In this document: piece by piece, positions 35,746 through 43,795 of the stretch
How positions within the stretch are numbered: position 1 is the stretch's first letter
How the letters are laid out: each line of letters begins with the position of its first letter
The notes under the pieces: model-generated
What the model was told of the DNA's origin: nothing
What the model saw: only the letters and a program-made list of their open reading frames with translations
The model's database searches: none
Source: Variovorax paradoxus
Lineage (GTDB): Bacteria; Pseudomonadota; Gammaproteobacteria; Burkholderiales; Burkholderiaceae_C
Assembly (NCBI RefSeq): GCF_022009635.1
Contig: NZ_CP091716.1
Span: 449,001-513,000, forward strand
Direction: 5' to 3'
Length of the DNA stretch: 64,000 nt
Program-made: the position numbers and the translations under genes

Positions 35746-37128
35746 TCAGCGGTCCAGTGCGCGGCGCAATTCCTTGGGCCGCTGGTCGATGATCCGCTTG
35801 GTCTTGAGCTCGAAGCGCGGCAGGCTCCGGGGCTCCACCGCGACGACGTCCAGCCGCACGTGCAGGGCCTTGTGGATGCGCGCCTGCGCGTCGGCGGCGA
35901 CGCTCTTCCAGCGCGAGGGGTCGACCGTCGGCTCCGGTTCGAAGCGCACGCGCATGCAGTCGTTGCCCTCCTCGTGGGTCAGCACCAGTTCGTAGTGCAT
36001 GCTCACGCCCTCGACCTCGGTGAGGATGTTCTCCACCGCCGTCTGGTAGACGTTGGTGCCGCGCACCGTCACCATGAAGTCCGTGCGTCCCAGCACGGCG
36101 CCTTCGAGCTTGGACCAGGTGCGGCCGCAAGCGCAGCTGCTGCGGCGCCGCACCAGGTCGTGCGTGCGGTAATTGAGCAGCGGCTGCGCGGTGTTGCCAT
36201 AGCCGGTGACGATGTTCTCGCCGATCTCGCTGTCGGGCACTTCCTGCATCGATTCCGGATCCATCGACCAGCTGAAGACGTTCATCTCGTTGACGTGGAC
36301 GCCGTCGCCCAGCGGGCAGCCGGGGGCCATTGCGTCGACCTCGGCGATGCCGAGCAGCTCGCCGGCTTTCGCGCCCCAGGCCTTCTCGATCTGTTCGCGC
36401 ATGCCGGGCAGGGCGGTGGGACCGGGCTCGCCGGCGTGGTAGGTGAACTTGATCGAGCTCTTGGACAGGTCGATGCCCATTTCGGCGGCGACGGCGGCGA
36501 TGCGCATCGCGAAGGTGGGCGTCGAGATCAGCACCGTCGGCTTCATGCGCAGGATGGCCTCGATGTGGCCCTTGGTGTCGAGGCCGCCGCCCGAGATCAC
36601 CCGGGCGCCGAGCCGCCGCGCGCCCCAGTAGGCGCTCCAGAAGCCGGCGAAGTTGCCCCAGCCGAAGGCGAAGTAGAAGGTGTCGGTCGGCCGGATGCCC
36701 AGGCCCCAGAAGCCGTAGACCCATGATTCGCCATAGCGCACGCTGTCGTACATCGAGTACGGGATCGCCAGCGGCACGCCGGTGGTGCCCGAGGTTTCGC
36801 AGTGGTGCGCGACGAAGTCCAGCGGCAGCGCGATGGTGTCGCCGTAGGGCGGGCGCTGCTGCTGCAGGCTGATGAACTCGCTCTTGTCGGTGATCGGGAC
36901 CTTGCGCTTGAAGTCGTCGAGCGAGCGGATGTCCGAGGGCTTGATGCCGGCGTCGTCGAACTTGCGGCGATAGAAGGCGCTGTGCTCGTAGGCGTAGTGG
37001 GTCAGCGCCTGGACCCGCTGCAGGTGCAGCGCGTCAAGCTTGGCGCGCGGCATGGTTTCGGTCAGCCGGTTCCAGAACGGGCTGCCCTGCGACTCGGGGC
37101 TGAGAGCGGTGAAGGTGGACGACGGCAT
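35746..37128 (-). CDS. phenylacetate-CoA ligase-like (PaaK family) acyl-CoA ligase
   Basis: This 460-residue ligase has the PaaK-type P-loop ETSGTTGVP, the YRTHDLVRRRS region, and the C-terminal VRGTNVYQTAVENIL. It converts an aryl carboxylic acid plus ATP and CoA to aryl-CoA. Upstream in-frame ATGs exist (37146 and beyond), but 37146 falls inside the 37143-37164 inverted repeat, so 37128 is preferred. It heads the minus-strand run and is divergent from tetR. The product is the probable substrate of the PaaA-like oxygenase on the other strand. Confidence 0.87.
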   Translation of the reverse strand: MPSSTFTALSPESQGSPFWNRLTETMPRAKLDALHLQRVQALTHYAYEHSAFYRRKFDDAGIKPSDIRSLDDFKRKVPITDKSEFISLQQQRPPYGDTIALPLDFVAHHCETSGTTGVPLAIPYSMYDSVRYGESWVYGFWGLGIRPTDTFYFAFGWGNFAGFWSAYWGARRLGARVISGGGLDTKGHIEAILRMKPTVLISTPTFAMRIAAVAAEMGIDLSKSSIKFTYHAGEPGPTALPGMREQIEKAWGAKAGELLGIAEVDAMAPGCPLGDGVHVNEMNVFSWSMDPESMQEVPDSEIGENIVTGYGNTAQPLLNYRTHDLVRRRSSCACGRTWSKLEGAVLGRTDFMVTVRGTNVYQTAVENILTEVEGVSMHYELVLTHEEGNDCMRVRFEPEPTVDPSRWKSVAADAQARIHKALHVRLDVVAVEPRSLPRFELKTKRIIDQRPKELRRALDR

Positions 37129-37142
37129 GGTTCGCTCGGTTG

Positions 37143-37164
37143 ACATACTGTACGGATAGTATGT
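37143..37164. promoter_or_regulatory. probable TetR operator in front of the CoA ligase
   Basis: The 22-base inverted repeat ACATACT-N8-AGTATGT is perfect in its arms. It lies 15 bases before the ligase start and 38 bases before tetR. The same architecture and half sites recur at 37994-38015, and the two copies share CGGATAGTAT. Position and symmetry fit a TetR dimer that controls the ligase run and itself. Confidence 0.75.
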
Positions 37165-37201
37165 ACATTCAAATCCGTGATCGATCAGGGAAAACCCTCC
37201 A

Positions 37202-37960
37202 ATGACTAAATCAGCGTCAGCGAGCCTCGCGGCGACGCGCCGCCCTGCGGGCAAGAAAGTCGAGCAACGGCAGGCCAGCATGGAACTGCTGCTGGAGGCG
37301 GCTTTGCGGCTGTTCGTTTCGCAGGGCTATCGCTCGACCAACCTCGAGCAGATTTCCGGCGCGGCCCAGCTCACCAAAGGCGCCGTGTATTTCTACTTCC
37401 GCAGCAAGGAAGCGGTGCTGCTGGAACTGCTCCGGCGCGTGCAGACCACGGTCGTCGACCGGGCGATCGAGGTCACCGAGGCCGCTGGCCCGGACCCCCG
37501 GGACAGGCTGGTCGCCTACGTGCATTACCAGGCGAACCTCGGCATCACGCACCGCGACGAAGTGCTGCTGCTGATCCTGATGGCGCTGGAATTCAAGGAG
37601 CGTGAAGGGGAGGCCCAGGCCTTCATCGTGAAGCTGTACGCCAAGCAGTGCGGATTCATCGAGAAGCTGGTGCAGGGCGGCCAGACGGCCGGCGTGTTCC
37701 GCCGCGACGTGCCGACGCGCGAGCTGGCTTCGTTGGTGCTGGCGATCAATGACGGCACCTTCCTCGAGTGGTTCCGCCGCTCCAGCGCGCTGGACGGACG
37801 CAACCTGGTGAAGGCGCTGCGCTCGATGGTGCTGGGCGGTGTGATGGCGCAGGGGTTGAATGCTCCGCCCAGGCGCGCCGTCGCCAAGCCCGTGCTGCCC
37901 AAGCTGGCCGGCGCCGCGGCGCCGCGCAAGACGGCCGCCAAGGCGGCCGGGAAACGCTAG
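37202..37960 (+). CDS. TetR-family transcriptional regulator
   Basis: This 252-residue regulator has a basic N-terminus and a TetR helix-turn-helix (LLLEAALRLFVSQGYRSTNLEQI, QLTKGAVYFYFRSKEAVLLELL, about residues 28-80). A helical ligand domain follows, then an unusual Ala/Lys/Pro-rich tail of about 35 residues (KTAAKAAGKR at the end). It lies between the ligase run and the PaaA-like run. The paired inverted repeats suggest it represses both, perhaps sensing an aryl-CoA as PaaR-type proteins do; that is inference. Confidence 0.88.
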   Translation: MTKSASASLAATRRPAGKKVEQRQASMELLLEAALRLFVSQGYRSTNLEQISGAAQLTKGAVYFYFRSKEAVLLELLRRVQTTVVDRAIEVTEAAGPDPRDRLVAYVHYQANLGITHRDEVLLLILMALEFKEREGEAQAFIVKLYAKQCGFIEKLVQGGQTAGVFRRDVPTRELASLVLAINDGTFLEWFRRSSALDGRNLVKALRSMVLGGVMAQGLNAPPRRAVAKPVLPKLAGAAAPRKTAAKAAGKR

Positions 37961-37993
37961 TGGAAACCCGCGGTTGACGCCGCGATGCCGTCA

Positions 37994-38015
37994 ACATACC
38001 ATCCGGATAGTATAT
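37994..38015. promoter_or_regulatory. second probable TetR operator, in front of the PaaA-like gene
   Basis: ACATACC-N8-AGTATAT has the same arm length and spacing as the repeat at 37143-37164, with one changed base in each arm. It ends 25 bases before the PaaA-like start codon, where a promoter would be. This makes a shared regulator for both divergent runs likely. Confidence 0.72.
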
Positions 38016-38040
38016 TTTAACCGACCCCCCTGGAGCCTCC

Positions 38041-38772
38041 ATGGAAACCGTTGAACACATCCCCGCCGGCACCTACAAGCAGGGCGATCCGGCGATGCCG
38101 GCCGAATTCCGGGACATGCTCGTCAAGCTGCTGCTCGACGAGCACCTCGAGAACAACGGCAACACCGAATACCGCAAGATCCTGGCGAAGATCGCCGACG
38201 CCGGCATGCGCTACGCACCGCATGGCCGCGCGATGGAGATCGAGGCCGAGATCATCCGGCAGGAAGTGCAGCACGGGAAGATCTGCGAGGACCTGCTCAG
38301 GGGCCTGGGCGCGGACCCGAACTGCACCAAGCCGATCAAGCAGTACGCGTTCCACATCCCCTTCGAGGACTGGATCGACCTGGCCTGGTTCCACGCGCTG
38401 ATCGACCGCGTCGGCCTGTACGTCGGCGTCGAGTGGACCGGCAGCCCTTACCAGCCGCTGGCCGAAGTGTCGGCCGGCCTGGAGGCCGACGAGGAGTTCC
38501 ACACCAAGTCCGGCTTCCTGCACCTGCGCGAGATCTGCAGCACGCCCGAAGGCAAGGCGGCCGCCCAGGAGCGGCTGCAGAAGTGGTGGACTGCGGCGCT
38601 GGACATGTTCGGCAAGTCGAGTTCGGTCAACTCGCCCGTGTACGTCAAGTGGGGCATCAAACAGCACAGTAACGAGGAACTGCGCCAGAAGTACATCGCC
38701 GAAGCGCTGCCCGAGATCAGGAAGCTCGGCCTGACGCCCGCCGACAACCTGTTGAACCGTCGCTTCCTCTGA
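38041..38772 (+). CDS. PaaA-like diiron oxygenase subunit (phenylacetic acid catabolic family)
   Basis: This 243-residue ferritin-like protein resembles the catalytic PaaA subunit of phenylacetyl-CoA epoxidase. Both ExxH iron-binding motifs are present: E75-x2-H78 in RQEVQH and E151-x2-H154 in DEEFH. It is therefore catalysis-competent, unlike PaaC-type structural partners. It is shorter than PaaA, which is about 310 residues. No paaB, C, D or E homologue is in the window. It is followed after 10 bases by two enoyl-CoA hydratases and then a Rieske ferredoxin. I infer an aryl-CoA oxygenase using an unusual electron donor. Confidence 0.8.
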   Translation: METVEHIPAGTYKQGDPAMPAEFRDMLVKLLLDEHLENNGNTEYRKILAKIADAGMRYAPHGRAMEIEAEIIRQEVQHGKICEDLLRGLGADPNCTKPIKQYAFHIPFEDWIDLAWFHALIDRVGLYVGVEWTGSPYQPLAEVSAGLEADEEFHTKSGFLHLREICSTPEGKAAAQERLQKWWTAALDMFGKSSSVNSPVYVKWGIKQHSNEELRQKYIAEALPEIRKLGLTPADNLLNRRFL

Positions 38773-38782
38773 GGAGAGATCC

Positions 38783-39556
38783 ATGTCCATCGAATTTTCC
38801 GTCGAGAACGGCATCGGCGTCATCGCGTTCAACCGGCCGCCCGCCAACGCCTACGACCACGCGATGCTGGGCGAGCTCACCGCCGCCGTGCACAAGGTCG
38901 CCGAGGATCCGGCGGTGCGCGTGGCGGTGGTGCGCAGCGCCAATCCCAAGTTCTTCTGCACCGGCGCCGACATCACGACACTGCAGAACTCGACGCGCGC
39001 CCAGTTCGCGAATTTTCTGACGATTGCGCAGGAAGCGGTGGATGCGATCGGCCGCACGCCCAAGCTGTTCATCGCCGCCATCCAGGGGCATTGCATCGGC
39101 GGCGGGCTGGAGATCGCGCTGGGCTGCGATTTCCGCTGGGCCGCGACCGGCAAGTACCGGCTCGGGCTGGCGGAGGTCAATCTCGGCCTGTCGCCCGGCA
39201 TGGGCGGCACGCAGCGCCTGCCCAGGCTGATCCCCAGGAGCAAGGCATTGCAGATGATGGTCACCGGCGATCCGGTCGGTCCGGAAGAAGCGCTGGCGCT
39301 GGGCATCGTCGACAAGCTCGTTGCGGCGGAAAACTTCGACGCCGAGGTGATGGCCTTCGCGCAGAAGCTCGCCGCCGGCCCCACGATGGCCCAGGGCTAC
39401 ATCAAGCTGTCCGTCAACAACGGTCTGGAGACCAGCCTGGCCCAGGGCCTGGCGATGGAGCGGGCGCACCAGAACCAGCTGTTCGCCTCCGAGGACGTCG
39501 CCGAGGGCATCAAGGCCTTCCAGGAAAAGCGCCCAGCCCGATTCACCGGCAAGTAA
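38783..39556 (+). CDS. enoyl-CoA hydratase/isomerase (first of two)
   Basis: This 257-residue crotonase-fold protein keeps both catalytic glutamates: one in GGGLEIALGCDF and one in LAEVNLGLSPGMGGTQRL. Hydration of an enoyl-CoA is therefore plausible. GAGGAGAG precedes the ATG at 38783. In the Paa pathway crotonases isomerise or open the epoxidised ring (PaaG, PaaF), so the two paralogues behind a PaaA-like gene may play these parts. Confidence 0.88.
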   Translation: MSIEFSVENGIGVIAFNRPPANAYDHAMLGELTAAVHKVAEDPAVRVAVVRSANPKFFCTGADITTLQNSTRAQFANFLTIAQEAVDAIGRTPKLFIAAIQGHCIGGGLEIALGCDFRWAATGKYRLGLAEVNLGLSPGMGGTQRLPRLIPRSKALQMMVTGDPVGPEEALALGIVDKLVAAENFDAEVMAFAQKLAAGPTMAQGYIKLSVNNGLETSLAQGLAMERAHQNQLFASEDVAEGIKAFQEKRPARFTGK

Positions 39557-39576
39557 GGCCACCGCAGGATCGCACC

Positions 39577-40374
39577 ATGAGCTATGAATTTCTAGACCTG
39601 AGCCGCGCCGCCGACTCCGCGCACATCGCCGTCCTGCGGCTGAATCGCCCGGACAACCTCAACTCCTGGAACCAGAAGATGCGCGAGGAGCTGCGCGACG
39701 CGGTCGCCGAACTGGTGGACGACGACCAGCTGCGCGTGCTGGTGATCACCGGCACCGGACGCGCCTTCTCGGCCGGCGAGGACGTGCGCGGCATGAAGGG
39801 CCTGGCCGACATCGGCACGCGGGGCTTTCGCCGCGTGGCGCGCGGCATCCACAACGTTTTCGACGAGATCGAGGCGATCGAGGTGCCGGTGATCGCCGCG
39901 ATCAACGGCGTCGCGGCCGGCGGCGGGCTGGAGCTGGCGCTGTCCTGCGACTTTCGCTTCGCCGCCCAGACCGCGAAGATGGGCTTCCCCGAGAACAACG
40001 TCGGCCTGATCCCCGGTTCCGGCGGTTGCTCGCGCCTGGTGACGCAGGTCGGCCTGTCCAAGGCCAAGCGCCTGGTGATGACCGGCGAGATGGTGATGGC
40101 CGACAAGGCGCTGGAATACGGCCTGGTCGACGAGGTGGTCGCGCCGGAGCAGTTGATCGAGCACACGATGGCCTTCGCCCGCGTGCTGGCGGCCAAGGCG
40201 CCCCAGGCCCTGGGCCTGGCGAAAGTGGTGCTGAACAACTGCGCCAAGGTCGATCCCGACACGGCGCGCAACTTCGAGCGCCTCGGCCAGAGCATTCTGA
40301 AGAAGACCGAGGACCATGCCGAAGGCGCGAAGGCCTTCGTCGAGAAGCGGCCGGCGAACTTCACCGGGCGCTGA
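39577..40374 (+). CDS. enoyl-CoA hydratase/isomerase (second of two)
   Basis: This 265-residue crotonase has the oxyanion region TGTGRAFSAGEDVRGM, GGGLELALSCDF with its Glu, and FPENNVGLIPGSGGCSRL with the second Glu. It differs enough from its neighbour to have another function and is not a recent duplicate. It sits 20 bases behind the first hydratase and 22 before the Rieske ferredoxin. Ring isomerisation or hydrolytic opening of an oxygenated aryl-CoA is possible but not provable here. Confidence 0.87.
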   Translation: MSYEFLDLSRAADSAHIAVLRLNRPDNLNSWNQKMREELRDAVAELVDDDQLRVLVITGTGRAFSAGEDVRGMKGLADIGTRGFRRVARGIHNVFDEIEAIEVPVIAAINGVAAGGGLELALSCDFRFAAQTAKMGFPENNVGLIPGSGGCSRLVTQVGLSKAKRLVMTGEMVMADKALEYGLVDEVVAPEQLIEHTMAFARVLAAKAPQALGLAKVVLNNCAKVDPDTARNFERLGQSILKKTEDHAEGAKAFVEKRPANFTGR

Positions 40375-40396
40375 CCGCCCGCTCGAGCAAGTTCAG

Positions 40397-40744
40397 ATGA
40401 GCAGCATCCCCGACTGGAAACCCGCGATCGCCGTCGACCGGCTGAGCGATGACCGCTTCCACGCGGCGCAAGCCGGCGACCACAAGCTGATCGTCCTGCG
40501 CGCGGACGGCGAGATCGTCGCCTACCGCGACGCCTGCCCGCACGAAGGCTACGCGCTCAGCGTCACAGGCGAGCGCCAGGACTTCGTCATCGTGTGCAAC
40601 AAGCACCTCTGGAAATTCGACGCCGCCACCGGCGAGCACATCAGCCGCATCCCGCGGCCGCAGTGCAACCTCAAGCGCTACCCGGTGCGCGAGGTGGACG
40701 GCATGGTCGAAGTGGACGTCAGCGCGCAGCCCGCAACGTCGTGA
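40397..40744 (+). CDS. Rieske-type [2Fe-2S] ferredoxin
   Basis: This 115-residue Rieske protein has Cys47/His49 in CPHEGYALS and Cys67/His70 in CNKHLWKFD. It is small and stand-alone, as in ferredoxin components of aromatic oxygenases. It ends the TetR-to-ferredoxin run. It may donate electrons to the PaaA-like protein or to the VanA-type Rieske oxygenase. No ferredoxin reductase is adjacent. Confidence 0.87.
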   Translation: MSSIPDWKPAIAVDRLSDDRFHAAQAGDHKLIVLRADGEIVAYRDACPHEGYALSVTGERQDFVIVCNKHLWKFDAATGEHISRIPRPQCNLKRYPVREVDGMVEVDVSAQPATS

Positions 40745-40781
40745 CCACGGTCGACGGCGCGATGGCCGCGCACACGAGCGG

Positions 40782-40976
40782 CTACTCCGCCTTGATGCCG
40801 CGGACCTGATCAACTTGCCGAGCGTGTTGTACTCGCGTTGCAGGTGAGCCGCGAATTCCGCCTGGCTGCTCATCACCGGCTCGGCATTCAGCTCGTTCAG
40901 CCGCGCCAGCACGTCGGGCGACTTCAAGGCCTTGCCGAACTCGGTGGTGATGCGCGCCACCACCGCTGCCGGCGCT
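40782..40976 (-). pseudogene. C-terminal remnant of a Bug (TctC-type) receptor
   Basis: On the minus strand, VVARITTEFGKALKSPDVLA and EFAAHLQREYNTLGKLIRS are the typical end of a tripartite-tricarboxylate substrate-binding protein. A single frameshift precedes the usual ending GIKAE and TAG at 40782-40784. The first about 260 residues are missing. It abuts an SDR remnant of the other strand, marking a recombination joint. Confidence 0.8.
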
Positions 40977-41042
40977 TCCGACGAAGCGTCCTTCATCACC
41001 GGGACCACGCTGATGGTCGATGGCGGCCTTCACATCAGGTAG
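40977..41042 (+). pseudogene. last 21 codons of an SDR gene
   Basis: SDEASFITGTTLMVDGGLHI and a TAG at 41040-41042 are the conserved C-terminus of a classical SDR. Nothing before 40977 continues it. It ends 8 bases before the intradiol dioxygenase start, so an SDR gene once preceded that gene and the present joint removed the rest. Confidence 0.75.
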
Positions 41043-41050
41043 CCGCACCC

Positions 41051-42001
41051 ATGATCATCGAGAACCCCGACGACCTCACGCGCGCGGTGCTAGCCGAAGT
41101 GGAGCGCACGCCAGACGCGCGGCTGCGCCGCATCCTGCACTCCGCCGTGCAGCATCTGCACGGCTTCGTGCGAGATAGCGAACTGACCGAGGCCGAGTTC
41201 CGCCAGCTCTGCGGCGCGATCGCCAAGGCCGGCCATCTCACCACGCCCTCGCACAACGAAGTGGTGCTGGCCGCCGGTTCACTCGGCGTCTCGGCGCTGG
41301 TCTGTCTGATGAACAACGGCGAAGGCGGCCGGCGCGAGACCACCGCCAACCTGATGGGGCCGTTCTGGCGCATGGGCTCGCCGGTCACCCCGGACGGCGG
41401 ATCGATCGTGCGCTCGCGCACGCCCGGCGACCCGGTGTTTGTCGACGCCCGGGTGCGCGACCAGGCAGGCCACCCGGTCGCCGGCGCCGAGGTCGACATC
41501 TGGCAGGCCTCGGGCGAAGGCTATTACGAGAACCAGGATCCGCAGCAGGGCGACATGAACCTGCGCGGCAAGTTCGTCACCGACGGCGAAGGCCACATTC
41601 GCTTCCGCACGATCAAGCCGTCCGGCTACCCGATCCCCGTGAGCGGACCAGTCGGCGCGCTGCTCAGGGCCCAGGGCCGGCACAACATGCGGCCCGCCCA
41701 CATCCACTTCATGATCCGCAAGCCGGGGTTCAAGACGCAATTCTCGCAGCTGTATTCCAACGACGACCCGTTCCTGGAGACCGACGTTCAGTTCGGCGTC
41801 ACGCGTGCACTGGTCGGCCGCTACGTGCCGCACGACGGCGCCGCCCCCGATGCCGACGTGCAGGGTCGCTGGTATTCGCTGGAACACGAATTCGTCATCT
41901 CCGCCGGCGACGACTCCTTGCCGCCGCCGCCCATCACCGCGAAAACCGGGGACCCACGCCCGCCGCTCGTGGTGCTGCAACGAAGCAAGGAAGCAAGCTG
42001 A
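41051..42001 (+). CDS. intradiol ring-cleavage dioxygenase (hydroxyquinol/catechol 1,2-dioxygenase type)
   Basis: This 316-residue enzyme has the N-terminal dimerisation domain of catechol-type intradiol enzymes and a catalytic beta-sandwich. Iron ligands can be placed at Tyr in GEGYYENQ, Tyr in KPSGYPIP, and two His in RPAHIHF. The Leu/Arg pattern MNLRGKFVTD and length suit the hydroxyquinol/chlorocatechol subgroup. It cleaves a diol between the hydroxyls to a muconate or maleylacetate. No maleylacetate reductase or muconate cycloisomerase is nearby. Upstream is the SDR scar; the hydratase gene starts two bases after its stop. Confidence 0.87.
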   Translation: MIIENPDDLTRAVLAEVERTPDARLRRILHSAVQHLHGFVRDSELTEAEFRQLCGAIAKAGHLTTPSHNEVVLAAGSLGVSALVCLMNNGEGGRRETTANLMGPFWRMGSPVTPDGGSIVRSRTPGDPVFVDARVRDQAGHPVAGAEVDIWQASGEGYYENQDPQQGDMNLRGKFVTDGEGHIRFRTIKPSGYPIPVSGPVGALLRAQGRHNMRPAHIHFMIRKPGFKTQFSQLYSNDDPFLETDVQFGVTRALVGRYVPHDGAAPDADVQGRWYSLEHEFVISAGDDSLPPPPITAKTGDPRPPLVVLQRSKEAS

Positions 42002-42002
42002 A

Positions 42003-42785
42003 ATGATCGACGACAAGGAGCGGCAGAAAGCCGCCGATGCGCTGCTGAAGGCGGGCCAGGAATGCAAGCCCATCACGCAGGTCAGCAAGACCTGGCCCGG
42101 GATGGAGATCGAGGACGCTTACGCCGTGCAGCAAATGTGGGCCGAGCGCCGCGTGCAGGCCGGCGCCCGCGTCGTCGGGCACAAGATCGGCCTGACATCG
42201 CGCGCGATGCAGATGGCGTCCAAGATGACGGAGCCCGATTACGGCGTGCTGCTGGACGACATGCTCTATGCCGACGGCGCCCGGATCCCGGCTTCCAGGT
42301 TCTCTGCCCCGCGCCTGGAGGTAGAACTTGCCTTCGTGCGGGGCAAGCGGGTCGGCGGCAGGAACGTGACGATGTACGACGTGCTCGACGCCACGGCCTA
42401 CGTGACGCCGGCGCTGGAGATCATCGACTACCGCACCGAGGTGCCGCGCCACATCGTCGACACGATCGCCGACAACGCCGCTGCCGCCGCGATGGTGACG
42501 GGCGGACGCGTTGTGCGGCCGATGGACGTCGACCTGCGCTGGTGCGCGGCCACGCTGTCGAAGAACGGCGTGATCGAGGAGTCAGGTGTGTCGGCGGCCA
42601 TCATGGGTCATCCCGCGATGGGCATCGTCTGGCTGGCCAACCGGCTGGCGCGTCATGACATCGTGCTCGAGCCCGGGCACATCCTGCTGGCCGGCTCCTT
42701 CACGCGCCCGGTGTCGGTGGCGACCGGCGACGTGATCCACGCCGACTTCGGGCCGCTCGGCTCCATTGGCGTTTCCTTTTCTTGA
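42003..42785 (+). CDS. 2-keto-4-pentenoate-type hydratase (HpaH/MhpD family)
   Basis: This 260-residue protein of the fumarylacetoacetase-like hydratase family contains GHKIGLTSRAMQ, EPDYGVLLDDM and RLEVELAFV with the metal-binding acidic residues, and ends HADFGPLGSIGVSF. EPDYG-LLDDM is close to 2-oxo-hept-4-ene-1,7-dioate hydratase. This enzyme belongs to meta-cleavage pathways, which does not match the intradiol dioxygenase upstream. It is coupled to that gene (TGAAATG). Confidence 0.87.
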   Translation: MIDDKERQKAADALLKAGQECKPITQVSKTWPGMEIEDAYAVQQMWAERRVQAGARVVGHKIGLTSRAMQMASKMTEPDYGVLLDDMLYADGARIPASRFSAPRLEVELAFVRGKRVGGRNVTMYDVLDATAYVTPALEIIDYRTEVPRHIVDTIADNAAAAAMVTGGRVVRPMDVDLRWCAATLSKNGVIEESGVSAAIMGHPAMGIVWLANRLARHDIVLEPGHILLAGSFTRPVSVATGDVIHADFGPLGSIGVSFS

Positions 42786-42810
42786 CGGCCCGATCCCCGG
42801 AGAGCTCCCC

Positions 42811-43788
42811 ATGAACACGCTGCACCGCCGCGCCCTGCTGGCCCTCGCCTCGGCATTCGTCACCACGGTCGCCTTCGCGCAGGCGCCCGAATGGGCACCG
42901 ACCAGGCCGGTGCGCATCATCGTGCCGATCGTGGGCAGCACCAACGATGTGCTGGCGCGGCTGGTCGCGCCCAAGCTCGGCGAGGCGCTGGGGCAGCCGG
43001 TCATCGTGGAGAACAAGCCGGGCGCCGGCGGCAACATCGGCGCCGACATGGTGGCCAAGGCGCAGCCGGACGGCCATACGCTTCTGATCGGCTACAACGG
43101 GCCGCTGGCCATCAATGTCACGCTGTTCGACAAGATCCCCTTCGACCCGGTGAAGGACCTGCAGCCGCTGACGCTTGCGGTCAAGTCACCGCAGTACCTG
43201 GTGGTGAACCCGAACTCCGGCATCACCAGCGTGCAGGACCTGGTGGTGTCGGCGAAGGCGCAGCCGGGCAAGTTTTCCTATGCGTCGGTGGCCGTCGGCA
43301 GCGCCTCACATCTCACCATGGAGATGCTGAAGCTGGCCGCCGGCATCCCCATCACGCATATCCCGTATCGCGGCGCCGGTCCTGCGGTCACCGACCTGCT
43401 GGCCGGCAACGTGCAGGCGGCATTCTTCGTGCCGGGCAACGTGCAGCAGTTCGTCAAGGAAGGCAAGCTCCGGCTGCTCGCTTCCAGCGGCACGAAGCGC
43501 TTCCCGAGCACGCCCGAAGTGCCGACTCTGATCGAGAGCGGCTACAAGGATTTCGAGGCGACTTCCTGGATCGGCTTTCTCACCACTGCCAACACGCCCA
43601 GGCCGATCGTCGATCGCTACCACCGCGAGCTGGTGAAGATCCTGCATTCGCCGGAGATCGCGGCGCGCCTGCGCGAGATGGAATTCGAGGTGGTCGCCGG
43701 CACGCCGGAGCAGTTCGCAGGCTGGATAAAGTCGGAGATCGGCCGCTGGGGCAAGGTCATCAAGGCGACGGGCGCCAAGGCGGAATGA
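42811..43788 (+). CDS. Bug-family (tripartite tricarboxylate) periplasmic receptor
   Basis: This 325-residue extracytoplasmic protein has a signal peptide (RRALLALASAFVTTVAFAQA), then RPVRIIVPIVGSTNDVLARL, VENKPGAGGNIGADMVAK and IPYRGAGPAVTDLLAG, all Bug hallmarks. It binds a carboxylic acid for a TctAB-type carrier that is not encoded in the window. It is convergent with tphA1 with only 7 bases between stops. Confidence 0.9.
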   Translation: MNTLHRRALLALASAFVTTVAFAQAPEWAPTRPVRIIVPIVGSTNDVLARLVAPKLGEALGQPVIVENKPGAGGNIGADMVAKAQPDGHTLLIGYNGPLAINVTLFDKIPFDPVKDLQPLTLAVKSPQYLVVNPNSGITSVQDLVVSAKAQPGKFSYASVAVGSASHLTMEMLKLAAGIPITHIPYRGAGPAVTDLLAGNVQAAFFVPGNVQQFVKEGKLRLLASSGTKRFPSTPEVPTLIESGYKDFEATSWIGFLTTANTPRPIVDRYHRELVKILHSPEIAARLREMEFEVVAGTPEQFAGWIKSEIGRWGKVIKATGAKAE

Positions 43789-43795
43789 ACTTCGC

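Noticed and set aside
33743..36724. Minus-strand 993-codon frame that could suggest a ligase-oxygenase-SDR fusion
   Set aside because: Only the last part, from the MTAPLADKK start at 34504, reads as an SDR; the upstream part is the wrong frame of the ligase and Rieske genes, each of which has its own start and stop.
34558..36726. Plus-strand frame of 722 codons over the Rieske and ligase genes
   Set aside because: Antisense of well-supported enzymes, with no recognisable motif and shadow-type composition.
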